Shown in pieces: positions 40,506-48,166 of a stretch of DNA of 64,000 bases (positions are counted from its first letter, which is position 1; each line of letters starts with the position of its first letter). The DNA comes from Rhizobium sp. GN54 (GTDB lineage: Bacteria; Pseudomonadota; Alphaproteobacteria; Rhizobiales; Rhizobiaceae): the NCBI RefSeq assembly GCF_021026345.1, contig NZ_JAJNCZ010000003.1:434001-498000 (forward strand), given 5' to 3'. The position numbers and the translations under genes are program-made. The notes beneath the pieces were generated by a model. It saw nothing but the letters and a program-made list of their open reading frames with translations, was not told the origin of the DNA and searched no databases.

Positions 40506-41136
40506 TCGTGTCGTCTTCATCGTCGACGACGACGAACGCATCCGTGAGGCGCTCGCCGAACTGCTGGAATCGCACGGGATGCGCTCCGTCGCATTCGGAT
40601 CGGCCGGCGACTATGTCGAGGCGGACAAGCCGGATCTCCTGGCATGCCTCATCCTCGACGTGGAATTGCCGGACATAAATGGTCTCGAATTCCAGAGGCA
40701 GATCGCAGAGGGAGAGCATCCGCCGATTGTCTTCATCACCGGGCATGGCGACGTCCCGTCCTCGGTACGCGCCATCAAGGACGGGGCCGTAGACTTCCTG
40801 ACCAAGCCGTTCAGCGACGCCGACCTCATGACGGCAGTCCAGACCGCACTCGATCAGGACAGGCAGGACAGGTCGACGCGTGCCGAACTCGGAGCGCTGA
40901 GGCGCCGTTATCTCGATCTGACACCGCGCGAACGCGAAGTGTTGACGCTGGTCGTAAGCGGGCTTCTCAACAAGCAGGCCGCAACCGAGCTGGGCATCAG
41001 CGAGGTCACTCTCGAAGTTCATAGAAGGAATATCATGCAGAAGATGGCTGCGGCCTCGCTGGCCGATCTCGTGCGCATGGCCGAGAGGCTGAAGATACCG
41101 GTCACCCACTCTCGCAGAAATCCGGGAGGGAACTGA
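40492..41136 (+). CDS. FixJ/NarL-type response regulator (receiver plus LuxR HTH)
   Basis: A 214-residue regulator. The receiver (residues 1-125) has the acidic pocket VDDDE, phospho-acceptor Asp56 in LILDVELPD, the switch Thr in VFITGHGD and Lys in DFLTKPFSD. The LuxR-type HTH is DLTPREREVLTLVVSGLLNK followed by ATELGISEVTLEVHRRNIMQ. The ATG at 40492 (or 40495) lies inside the kinase 3' end, implying translational coupling. It is the probable direct partner of the multi-PAS kinase. Confidence 0.92.
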   Translation: MMKNDRVVFIVDDDERIREALAELLESHGMRSVAFGSAGDYVEADKPDLLACLILDVELPDINGLEFQRQIAEGEHPPIVFITGHGDVPSSVRAIKDGAVDFLTKPFSDADLMTAVQTALDQDRQDRSTRAELGALRRRYLDLTPREREVLTLVVSGLLNKQAATELGISEVTLEVHRRNIMQKMAAASLADLVRMAERLKIPVTHSRRNPGGN

Positions 41137-41138
41137 CC

Positions 41139-41528
41139 ATGGGTCACAGAAAGCCGATCGTTGCGATCGTGGACGATGACCCAAGGCTTCTCGAATCGCT
41201 CGAGGAACTGCTGGAATCCGCCGGATACGCCACTGCCAGCTTCTCTTCAGCCCGCACTCTCCTGGCAACCGGGCTGGTGGACGTGGACCTGCTGATCACG
41301 GACATCGGAATGCCCGGCATCGATGGCTTCGAGCTGCGCGACATCGTCGGGAAGGCGCGTCCGGATCTGCCCGTCTTCCTCGTCACTGGCCGCCACGAGA
41401 TTGCCGACCAGCATCGAGCACAATGCATCAGCGGATTCTTCCGCAAACCTTTCGACGCCCAGGCGCTGCTTGCAGCGGTGGGCGAGGCGTTACGTAACCG
41501 GAAAGAGGAGGGTAAGCATGACAGTTGA
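41139..41528 (+). CDS. Single-domain receiver protein
   Basis: A 129-residue CheY-like receiver without output domain: IVAIVDDDPRLLESLEELLE, phospho-acceptor Asp55 in LITDIGMPGIDG, VFLVTGRHE and the lysine in GFFRKPFDAQALL. It lies two bases after the first regulator and overlaps the third by 11 bases. Such proteins relay or drain phosphate; here it could buffer the signal between the two FixJ-type regulators. Confidence 0.9.
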   Translation: MGHRKPIVAIVDDDPRLLESLEELLESAGYATASFSSARTLLATGLVDVDLLITDIGMPGIDGFELRDIVGKARPDLPVFLVTGRHEIADQHRAQCISGFFRKPFDAQALLAAVGEALRNRKEEGKHDS

Positions 41529-42222
41529 CCTGCCGCTCTTGCGGAAATCGACACCCCGGTCCGCGCGGCGGACGCTCGAAGTCGACAAGCCGCTCGTGAT
41601 CATTGTCGACGACGACGCGCATGTCCGCGAGGCGTTGTCCGAACTCATTCGTTCGGCCGGCTTTCAGCCGGTCGACTTTTCCTCCACCCGCGACCTGCTG
41701 GAGGCCGACCTGCTGGACAGCCCCGGCTGCCTGATCCTGGACGTCCGCTTGCCGGGTGCGAGCGGTCTCGACCTGCAGCGCCAGCTGGCCGGGAACGGCA
41801 ACGCCAAGCCGATCATCTTCCTGACCGGCCATGGCGACATCCCCATGACCGTCCAGGCGATGAAGGCCGGGGCCGTCGACTTCCTCACAAAGCCCGTGCG
41901 AGACCAGACGTTGCTCGACGCTGTGAATGCGGGGATTGCCGTGGATGCCGCCCGGCGCGCGGAAGCGGCCGTCGTCAAGCTCAACATGGAGCGCCTGGAG
42001 ACGCTGACCCCGCGCGAGCGCGAGGTTCTCCACGAGGTCGCGCGCGGGCGTCTCAACAAGCAGATCGCGTTCGACCTGGGCATCAGTGAAGTGACGGTCA
42101 AACTCCATCGCGGCAACGTCATGCGCAAGATGGAGGCTGCATCGATCGGCGAGTTGATCCGGACCTGGGACACGCTGCCGGCGCCTGTCCGCATGGTGCG
42201 CCCGGCTCAGGCTTCGGCGTAA
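41518..42222 (+). CDS. Second FixJ-type response regulator (receiver plus LuxR HTH)
   Basis: A 234-residue paralogue of the first regulator with an extra N-terminal segment of about 24 residues. The receiver has IIVDDDAHVREAL, Asp75 in LILDVRLPGASG, IIFLTGHGDIPMTVQAMKAG and DFLTKPVRD. The HTH is TLTPREREVLHEVARGRLNK followed by AFDLGISEVTVKLHRGNVMR. The ATG at 41518 is inside the receiver gene. It is the last gene of the four-gene signalling operon; the 248 bases after it hold only weak inverted repeats. Confidence 0.92.
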   Translation: MTVDLPLLRKSTPRSARRTLEVDKPLVIIVDDDAHVREALSELIRSAGFQPVDFSSTRDLLEADLLDSPGCLILDVRLPGASGLDLQRQLAGNGNAKPIIFLTGHGDIPMTVQAMKAGAVDFLTKPVRDQTLLDAVNAGIAVDAARRAEAAVVKLNMERLETLTPREREVLHEVARGRLNKQIAFDLGISEVTVKLHRGNVMRKMEAASIGELIRTWDTLPAPVRMVRPAQASA

Positions 42223-42470
42223 AGCCCGGGGCGGGCGGTCCATATCACCGGGCCTCGATTGCAACTGGGCGAGACGGAACCCGGCTCGCCCAGTCGTGAC
42301 TTCGGAAGGTTCGAGACCGTCTCTGTCTCAGTCTATTGTCGAATGGCGGGCCGGCGACCGCCGACGAAAGAATGCGACCGGCAAGCGGGCATAATGCGTC
42401 CGCCGAAACCGCGCGAAACGTCACAGGTCGTTTCAGCGTCGGTTTTGGTCCCATTCTCCCGGAGTTCCGC

Positions 42471-43223
42471 TCATGCGAGACCCAGGCCTCCATCGACCGC
42501 GATGACCTGTCCAGTGACCCAGTCCGAGGCCGGATCCGCAAGATGAAGTATCCACCGGGCGATGTCGTCGGGAACCCCGCGGCGCTTGAGCGGTATCTGC
42601 TCGCGCTCCGCCTCCTCGACGAGGGCCGCCTGTTGTGGCGAGAGCCCCATCATGTCGGTCAGGGCTGCCGATTCGGTGGGACCTGCCGCGACTGAATTGA
42701 CGCGTATCCCTTGCGGTGCGAGTTCGAGCGCCCAGCAGCGCGTAAGGTGTTCGAGCGCCGCCTTGCTGGCAGCATAGTGGGACAACCCGGCTCCGGCCTT
42801 GTGCCCGAACGTGCTCGATACGTTGATGATCGAGCCTCTCGTCCGCGAAAGGTGCACAAGCGCCTCCCGGGCCAGGAGGCTCGGACCGACGACGTTCACC
42901 GCCAGGATCATCTCGATTCGTTCGGCTGTCACATCCGCCAAGGGTAACAGGGCGCCCGCGCCGGCGTTGTTGACGAGGATATCGAGACGACCGAAGCTCT
43001 CGACGGCCTTCGCGACGCTGCGTGCAGCATCATCCGGATCGGCGACATCTGCCACCAGGGCGACAATGTTCTCATGGCCGGCAGCCGTCTGTTCCAGCGG
43101 CTCCGGGCGACGTCCCGTGATGACGACCTTGGCGCCGCGGGCGGCAAGGCCGAGTGCGGTCGCCCGCCCGATGCCCGTACCGGCGCCTGTGACGAGGGCG
43201 ACCTTCTGTTTGAATTCCGACAA
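42471..43223 (-). CDS. Classical short-chain dehydrogenase/reductase
   Basis: A 250-residue Rossmann enzyme. The cofactor motif is KVALVTGAGTGIGRATALGL, the structural motif NNAGAG, and the catalytic Ser/Tyr/Lys appear in INVSSTFGHKAGAGLSHYAA with YAASKAALEHL. The end VTGQVIAVDGGLGLA is typical. NADP(H) preference is suggested by the ITGRR turn. The substrate is unknown. It lies convergent with the signalling operon and upstream of the exported cupin on the same strand. Confidence 0.88.
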   Translation of the reverse strand: MSEFKQKVALVTGAGTGIGRATALGLAARGAKVVITGRRPEPLEQTAAGHENIVALVADVADPDDAARSVAKAVESFGRLDILVNNAGAGALLPLADVTAERIEMILAVNVVGPSLLAREALVHLSRTRGSIINVSSTFGHKAGAGLSHYAASKAALEHLTRCWALELAPQGIRVNSVAAGPTESAALTDMMGLSPQQAALVEEAEREQIPLKRRGVPDDIARWILHLADPASDWVTGQVIAVDGGLGLA

Positions 43224-43336
43224 TACCTTGCTCCCTGGCTAAATCTTCGTGTTCGTGTCCGGATTGCCGGCGTGCCAACCGGCGGCAATCCGAATGTCTC
43301 ATGGCGTGTCCGAGCGGACGCCGGACCGCCGTTGCC

Positions 43337-43750
43337 TCACTCGTCGAAAGGCGTCGTCAGTTCCGTCTCGGCGGTGTCCACGACGAAAACGGCCAGCAGC
43401 CTGGCGGGCTCTGTCGAACTGGCATTCTCGCTGACGCCATGGCGGTCACCGGGGTATTCGGAGAAACTCTCCCCGGCGCTATAGGTCGTCACCGGCCCGT
43501 CGTTGACTTTGCTGCGGATCGCGCCTTCGAGTACGGTGGCGTAGATGAAGGCCGATTCCGGGTGCGTGTGCGCCGGCGAGTTTCCGCCGGGCGCATATTC
43601 GACCAGCACGGCGCGCATGCTCTTGCCGGGGACGTTTGGCAGCGGATGGTCGTAGACCAGCCTGACGTTTTCGCCGGACGTGTCGTGGGCCAGCGCGCCG
43701 GTTGCGAGAAGGACCGCGAAGGCGGCGGTCGAAGCAACGATCCTGATCAC
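43337..43750 (-). CDS. Exported cupin-domain protein, GTG start
   Basis: A 137-residue small beta-barrel protein. A signal peptide (IRIVASTAAFAVLLATGALA) precedes a single cupin: EYAPGGNSPAHTHPESAFIY carries the first metal-binding motif, and GESFSEYPGDRHGVSENAS the second histidine. The GTG at 43750 is preferred because GGAG precedes it and it begins the signal peptide; earlier in-frame sequence is not protein-like. Its role could be sugar or oxidant binding or dioxygenase-like, undetermined. It lies just downstream of the exported hydrolase gene. Confidence 0.75.
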   Translation of the reverse strand: MIRIVASTAAFAVLLATGALAHDTSGENVRLVYDHPLPNVPGKSMRAVLVEYAPGGNSPAHTHPESAFIYATVLEGAIRSKVNDGPVTTYSAGESFSEYPGDRHGVSENASSTEPARLLAVFVVDTAETELTTPFDE

Positions 43751-43815
43751 GGTTTCAGCTCCAGTGTGAGGTGTTGAGATTGAGGGTTCGCCGACCCGGC
43801 AGGAGGGACGAGAAC

Positions 43816-44808
43816 CTATGACCTGATGAAGGCGAGCAGATCGCTGTTCACCACGTCGGCATGGGTGGTGCACATGCCGTGGGGGAAGCCCTCGTAGACC
43901 TTGAGCGTACCGTTCTTCAGCAGTTTCGCGGACAACGGCGCGGAATCGGCAATCGGCACGATCTGATCGTCCGTGCCGTGCATGACAAGGGTCGGCGCGT
44001 CGATGACCTTCAGATCCTCGGTGAAGTCGGTCTCCGAGAACGCCTTGATGCCATCATAGTGCGCCTTGGCGCTGCCCATCATGCCCTGCCGCCACCAGTT
44101 CTGGATGACGCCCGGAACGGGTTTCGCGCCGGGTCGGTTGTAGCCGTAGAACGGGCCGGAGGGGAAATCGACGTAGAACTGCGCGCGATTGTCGGCGAGC
44201 GACTTGCGCAATCCGTCGAACACTTCGATCGGCAGCCCTCCGGGGTTGGCGGGCGTCTTTACCATGATCGGCGGCACCGCGCCGATGAGGACAAGCTTCG
44301 CCGCGCGCTCCCTCCCATGCCGGGCGACATAGTGTGCGGCTTCGCCGCCGCCGGTGGAGTGGCCCACATGGACGGTGTTCCTGAGGTCGAGGTGTTCGAT
44401 CACGGTGGCCACGTCGTCAGCGTAGTGATCCATATCGTGGCCGTCGCTTACCTGCGCGGAGCGGCCATGCCCCCGCCGGTCGTGGGCCACGACGCGATAG
44501 CCCTGGCCGAGGAAGAAGAGCATCTGCGTATCCCAGTCGTCCGCGCTCAGCGGCCATCCGTGATGGAAGACGATCGGCTGGGCATCCTTCGGACCCCAGT
44601 CCTTGTAGAAGATCTCGGTTCCGTCTTTGGTGGTGATCGTGCTCATTGTCCGTTGTCCCTGGTTCGAGCTGGAGTGGGGAAGGGCCCGCTCGTCCTGCGA
44701 CCGGGCGGGCGTGGAAAGGACGGCAGTGGCGGCGACCGCCAGCGCGCCCTGCAGGACGTCGCGCCGCGATGCCCCTGCCGGGGCGAAGGGGTGGTGATTT
44801 GTCATCAT
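43816..44808 (-). CDS. Tat-exported alpha/beta hydrolase (chloroperoxidase/esterase type)
   Basis: A 330-residue protein. The N-terminus has a twin-arginine signal ([20 protein letters not shown]). The mature part from about residue 55 is an alpha/beta hydrolase: [20 protein letters not shown] (oxyanion region), [12 protein letters not shown], the nucleophile elbow [13 protein letters not shown], the acid in [13 protein letters not shown] and the histidine in [16 protein letters not shown]. Close relatives, as I recall them, begin at the internal [18 protein letters not shown] without signal, so this copy appears to have gained an export sequence. Periplasmic ester hydrolysis or cofactor-free haloperoxidase activity is likely; the substrate is unknown. 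Confidence 0.85.
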   Translation of the reverse strand: MMTNHHPFAPAGASRRDVLQGALAVAATAVLSTPARSQDERALPHSSSNQGQRTMSTITTKDGTEIFYKDWGPKDAQPIVFHHGWPLSADDWDTQMLFFLGQGYRVVAHDRRGHGRSAQVSDGHDMDHYADDVATVIEHLDLRNTVHVGHSTGGGEAAHYVARHGRERAAKLVLIGAVPPIMVKTPANPGGLPIEVFDGLRKSLADNRAQFYVDFPSGPFYGYNRPGAKPVPGVIQNWWRQGMMGSAKAHYDGIKAFSETDFTEDLKVIDAPTLVMHGTDDQIVPIADSAPLSAKLLKNGTLKVYEGFPHGMCTTHADVVNSDLLAFIRS

Positions 44809-45005
44809 CCTGGTCCTGATGTTCGATATCGGGTAGCCGGCGCTCGGCATGCCGTCGCTGCGTTTTCGATGAGGAAGGCGACGTCATCCGGACGAGAGAC
44901 TATCGGCGCGTACCATGCGACAGTGTCGGGCGCGACCGCGGCGGACCGGCCTTTGACGGCGTTCGCGCCATTGGGAGCTTCTGCTCGCTGTATCAGGTTG
45001 CGCAT
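44805..45005 (-). CDS. Possible small protein overlapping the start of the hydrolase gene
   Basis: A 66-residue frame ([19 protein letters not shown]...) with GGAGAAGAC directly ahead of its ATG and a stop overlapping the hydrolase start by 4 bases. That layout suggests translational coupling or a leader peptide. The composition is not distinctive and no family is recognised. Confidence 0.4.
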   Translation of the reverse strand: MRNLIQRAEAPNGANAVKGRSAAVAPDTVAWYAPIVSRPDDVAFLIENAATACRAPATRYRTSGPG

Positions 45006-45346
45006 TGTCTTCTCCGTCCGGCCAAGGCAGCCAGTGCGGTGAAGAATGCGCCGAAGCTGCCCGTGGGGCTATCCGACGGCAGTGTCGGTTCGGTGATACG
45101 AAGGTCTAGGCAGGCCGAACTGAAATCGGCACCGTCACGTATATCTGCTTACCTGCCGGATCACGCAAAGACAGGCATTTGAACGGCGAGAACCGACTGG
45201 TGTAAGAAATTGATATCGTTGACGGACAAGCCGAAATGAACAGGACATGAAAACGGCGTTTTCCGACCGGCACGAATCCATCGAACTGATGGAGAGCGAC
45301 CACCCTGACCGGAGATATTCCCCAGGTCGCACCGTGGAACCGATCG
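45006..45346. other. 341-base gap, no confident gene
   Basis: AT content rises around 45195-45240. A 57-codon plus-strand frame starting at 45247 has weak support and runs over the end of the next gene, so it is not annotated. No repeat or promoter pair was identified. Confidence 0.4.
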
Positions 45347-45652
45347 TCAGATTCCCGAGCCGTCAAGCTCGCGGTCGTCGTCGCCTTCCCAAGGGGAGGG
45401 CGCGGAAGCGCGGTTGAGATTGGCCGAAGGCATTGGCATCCAGCACTTCAGTTCCGGTTCCGCATACGCAACGATACAGCCCGGGGCGGAATCCGAGGCG
45501 CGCCAGCCCTCCGCGCCGAACCGGTCACCGTTCGACCAGTAGGCGACGTCGACTTCCGCCGGCCCCTGTTCGGACGAGCGGACCGTGACGAGGATCCGAC
45601 GACCGTCTCGCGGCGCGCTTGCCATGTGACGCCACCGATCTGGCTCGCTCAT
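45347..45652 (-). CDS. Small conserved-looking protein of unknown function (101 residues)
   Basis: A soluble protein rich in tryptophan and aspartate: WRHMASAPRDGRRILVTVRS, VDVAYWSNGDRFGAEGWRAS and CIVAYAEPELKCWMPMP. The pattern (MASAPRDG at the start, WMPMP near the end) is seen in phage-like and rhizobial small proteins that I cannot name confidently. The ATG at 45652 is chosen because GGGAGGAAG sits just upstream; the frame is open further upstream without protein-like sequence. It is divergent from the Rnk-like genes. Confidence 0.65.
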   Translation of the reverse strand: MSEPDRWRHMASAPRDGRRILVTVRSSEQGPAEVDVAYWSNGDRFGAEGWRASDSAPGCIVAYAEPELKCWMPMPSANLNRASAPSPWEGDDDRELDGSGI

Positions 45653-46016
45653 CGTCTTCCTCCCGCATCGCCGTGGACTGAAGTGTTGCCTCGCCATCGA
45701 AAGATGGTCAATCCAAACTTTGTTTAACGGCGGCGTGCCGCAGGTGCGCTCGTACCTGCGGCACCGGGTCGCATGGCTTGACTTCCTGATACCTGCGGGC
45801 GATCTTACAACCATGTTGATGAACTGCGACATATATCCGTCTAGCGCCTTCCGGGTCTGCCCCATCGCAGGATAATGACCCGGATCCGGCCTTTGTCGCC
45901 CGCCGGATCCTGGGCTAAAGCGGTCAGCCTGTGACGCGAGCTGACATGTGCGACAATCTTCCAGAGCAATGCCCATGCATGGGAATTCCATGCCTGTACC
46001 GGAGGTATCGCGAACG
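45653..46016. other. 364-base divergent region with an 11-base-arm hairpin
   Basis: No gene seen. The only striking element is the perfect inverted repeat at 45735-45764. GGAGGT at 46001-46006 is the ribosome binding site of the first Rnk-like gene. Confidence 0.5.
45735..45764. repeat. Perfect inverted repeat GTGCCGCAGGT-N8-ACCTGCGGCAC
   Basis: 11-base perfect arms at 45735-45745 and 45754-45764 around an 8-base loop. No U-tract follows on either strand, so it is not a standard terminator. It lies 83 bases upstream of the minus-strand gene at 45652 and could be an operator or a 5'-UTR hairpin. Confidence 0.6.
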
Positions 46017-46451
46017 ATGCCCGACAGTATCGCCCATTCGAAGCGACCGTTGTCTGTTATCGGGGCGACGGACTATTCGACGCTCGTTGATCTTGCCGGC
46101 GCTGCGATTTCGAAGAACTTCGACGTTGCTGTCGAGTTGGTCGAGAAGTTGCAGCACGCCTGCGTCCTGGCGGATGGTCAAGTGTCAGCGGACACTGTCC
46201 AGATAGGATCCGAAGTCACTTTCGATGTCGAAGGTGCCGGCCGCCGCACCATCACGCTTGTCTGCCCGGATGAGGTCGATGCCGATGCGGCGAGGATCTC
46301 GGTGCTGACGCCCGTCGGCGTGGCGCTCCTGGGGCTCCGCCCCGGGCATCGCAGCGCGTGGTTCTCTCGCGATGGCCGATCCAACGCTCTCGCGGTCGTG
46401 CGCGTTGGCGAAGATCGTATGGCCGCCGTTGCGCTCTCAGCCCTGTCGTAG
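46017..46451 (+). CDS. Rnk-like protein with GreA/GreB C-terminal domain, copy 1
   Basis: A 144-residue protein. Residues about 12-60 are a helical N-terminal part (TDYSTLVDLAGAAISKNF, VELVEKLQHACVL), and residues about 70-130 are the FKBP-like GreA/GreB C-terminal domain (VQIGSEVTFDVEGAG, ISVLTPVGVALLGLRPGHR). Rnk (regulator of nucleoside diphosphate kinase) binds RNA polymerase near the secondary channel. The start at 46017 has GGAGGT upstream. It is the first of three related genes within 2 kb. Confidence 0.82.
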   Translation: MPDSIAHSKRPLSVIGATDYSTLVDLAGAAISKNFDVAVELVEKLQHACVLADGQVSADTVQIGSEVTFDVEGAGRRTITLVCPDEVDADAARISVLTPVGVALLGLRPGHRSAWFSRDGRSNALAVVRVGEDRMAAVALSALS

Positions 46452-46524
46452 CCGAGGACCCGATGCACGCACTCAAGAGCAGACGCCAAAAGCCGAGGGG
46501 AGGTTGCCTCACCGCAGGCTCGTA

Positions 46525-46559
46525 GCCCTGTGCCGCATCCGTCGTGGTCGGCACAGGGC
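46525..46559 (+). terminator. Intercistronic hairpin between Rnk-like copies 1 and 2
   Basis: A perfect 11-base stem (46525-46535 with 46549-46559) and a 13-base loop, 74 bases after the copy 1 stop. The following GTTCCTGTT has only a loose U run, so it may attenuate rather than fully terminate. Confidence 0.5.
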
Positions 46560-46599
46560 GTTCCTGTTGCCAAGACGAACATCCGACAGGAGACCTACG

Positions 46600-47061
46600 A
46601 TGCTTGCCGCTCGTCCACCAGCCATACTCGCCGCCGAAGACGCCAGCGTCCTTCACACGATACTTGACGATCCTCTGGTTCCCGACCGCACCAGGTCGAT
46701 CGTTCGGCGCAAGCTGACCGAAGCCCATGCGATCGCCACGGAAGTTCCCGGCGATGTCGTCACCATCAACAGCCGGATCTCCTTTCGGCTGGGCGATGGT
46801 GCGCCGATATCCGCGTTCCTCGTCGATCTCGTCCGTCCACTGAGATCCTTTCACGGAATGATCCCGCTGCGGAGCGATGTCGGCTTGTCTCTTCTCGGCC
46901 TGCGAGAAGGCAGTCGCGTGACCCTTGATCTGCGGAATGTACCCACAACCCTCGTGCTCAAACGCGTGCTTCATCAACCTCAACGTCAATCGCGGGCCAT
47001 CTTCGGGTCCACAGCGTCGAGGTCGGGGAGCGACAGCAAGGCTTGCCCCTCGGTCGCATGA
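46600..47061 (+). CDS. Rnk-like protein with GreA/GreB C-terminal domain, copy 2
   Basis: A 153-residue protein. The N-terminal helices (LAAEDASVLHTILDDPLV, SIVRRKLTEAHAIATE) lead to VPGDVVTINSRISFRLGDGA and LRSDVGLSLLGLREGSRVTL, the typical Rnk/GreA C-terminal layout. A basic, probably disordered tail (RQSRAIFGSTASRSGSDSK) follows. AGGAGA at 46588-46593 precedes the ATG. It is closer to canonical Rnk in the PGDVVTxNS motif than copy 1. Confidence 0.83.
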   Translation: MLAARPPAILAAEDASVLHTILDDPLVPDRTRSIVRRKLTEAHAIATEVPGDVVTINSRISFRLGDGAPISAFLVDLVRPLRSFHGMIPLRSDVGLSLLGLREGSRVTLDLRNVPTTLVLKRVLHQPQRQSRAIFGSTASRSGSDSKACPSVA

Positions 47062-47104
47062 AATCTCGAAGCAACAACCACGGATTTCAAGATGAGGCAG
47101 GGCC

Positions 47105-47341
47105 ATGACATTTTCCGCATCCGAGAGAAGCGCTTCCGACAGTCATCTCGATGTTCAGCTGCACTACGATCACCTGAGCAGGATGGCGCACGTTTGCTCT
47201 TCCGTATTCGATGGCGTTCTTCCATCCCACTATCCGACGCCCGAAGCAGCGGCGGATGCCGCGCGAGCGATGATAGAAAGCAACATGGCGCGGGGCGGAG
47301 AAGTTCTTCCACGCCGATCTATTCGAATCTGGCTTCGCTAG
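47105..47341 (+). CDS. Small hypothetical protein between Rnk-like genes (78 residues)
   Basis: Not recognised. The frame reads like protein (LDVQLHYDHLSRMAHVCSSV, PTPEAAADAARAMIESNMA, ending IRIWLR), and the ATG is preceded by a GAGGCAGGG purine stretch. It lies 43 bases after copy 2 and on the same strand, so it is probably part of the same transcript. No membrane or signal segment. Confidence 0.5.
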   Translation: MTFSASERSASDSHLDVQLHYDHLSRMAHVCSSVFDGVLPSHYPTPEAAADAARAMIESNMARGGEVLPRRSIRIWLR

Positions 47342-47486
47342 ACACGGGGCGGACCTCGTTCCCGCTTTGTAGAACGCCGCCAGCCGTCATCGACATCCAC
47401 CCTTTGTTGTCGCGCGTTTGCTCGCCAGTCCCGTCACGGGGCCCCAGGTCAGCCCTCGGCCTCATATGCAATGATAGGAGAACTCA

Positions 47487-48011
47487 ATGTCCAGGGAAGC
47501 CTTTTGTCAGCTGACGGCCGGAGACGCCAACGTCCTGATGTCTTTGCTTGAAAGCGCCAACGCAAGGCCGTCCGCCTTCTCGACGCTGCTGAGAGAGAAA
47601 CTGAACCATTCGAACGTCTTCTTCCGGGAAGACATCCCCGGCGATGTCGTCACGCTCGACACGCAAGTGCTCTATACGATCAACGGAGCCGTGGCGGGGC
47701 CGCATGTTCTTCTTCGCGACCCCGCGGATGGACTTCCGGACGCCGCGATATCGGTCCGGACGATGCGGGGCCTGGCGCTGCTGGGATTGGGCGTCGGCGA
47801 GTCGATCGAGATCCTGGGTGAGGGCGCAGAGCCTGAAGCGCTGACGGTCCAGAGCATCATTTTCCAGCCGGAGGCGGATGCCCGTTCGAAACAACGCCAA
47901 GGCGACCAAGTGGAGCTGGTCGATCATGCTCCCCAGGTCATAAACTTCCGCCCACGTCCAAGGCAGATCGGCACGCCATACGACGACGATCCTGGTCCGA
48001 GTGCTGCATGA
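47487..48011 (+). CDS. Rnk-like protein with GreA/GreB C-terminal domain, copy 3
   Basis: A 174-residue protein. The N-terminal helices (TAGDANVLMSLLESANAR, SAFSTLLREKLNHS) are followed by IPGDVVTLDTQVLYTINGAV and AISVRTMRGLALLGLGVGES, the conserved C-terminal domain, and a charged tail of about 40 residues. The PGDVVT motif is shared with copy 2. A GGAG-like sequence precedes the ATG. The three copies differ widely from each other, so they are old duplicates or separate acquisitions rather than a recent tandem repeat. Confidence 0.83.
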   Translation: MSREAFCQLTAGDANVLMSLLESANARPSAFSTLLREKLNHSNVFFREDIPGDVVTLDTQVLYTINGAVAGPHVLLRDPADGLPDAAISVRTMRGLALLGLGVGESIEILGEGAEPEALTVQSIIFQPEADARSKQRQGDQVELVDHAPQVINFRPRPRQIGTPYDDDPGPSAA

Positions 48012-48111
48012 TGTGGCGTAGATGCCCCGTCCCAGGATGCCACCTCTTGAGATCGCACTTCGACAGGCGTTTCAGCTGCGACTGAGAAAAAGATTGACCG
48101 AATTGTCGATT

Positions 48112-48143
48112 TTCAATATTCTGTACTAGTTCAGTATATTGAA
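48112..48143. promoter_or_regulatory. Candidate IclR-type operator pair upstream of the transport-catabolic operon
   Basis: TTCAATA (48112-48118) and TATTGAA (48137-48143) form a perfect 7-base inverted repeat. The right half is itself a near-palindrome, TTCAGTATATTGAA (48130-48143). The pair lies 24 bases upstream of the IclR gene GTG, ideal for autoregulation of the operon. Confidence 0.55.
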
Positions 48144-48166
48144 CAGTCGGCAAGGGAGGGTCAATC

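Noticed and set aside
45106-45366. 86-codon minus-strand frame before the small unknown gene
   Set aside because: No ribosome binding site, unusual composition and overlap with the end of a better-supported gene.
45247-45420. 57-codon plus-strand frame starting MKTAFSDRHESIELM
   Set aside because: Weak ribosome binding site and an Arg-rich second half that is the reverse strand of the gene at 45347.
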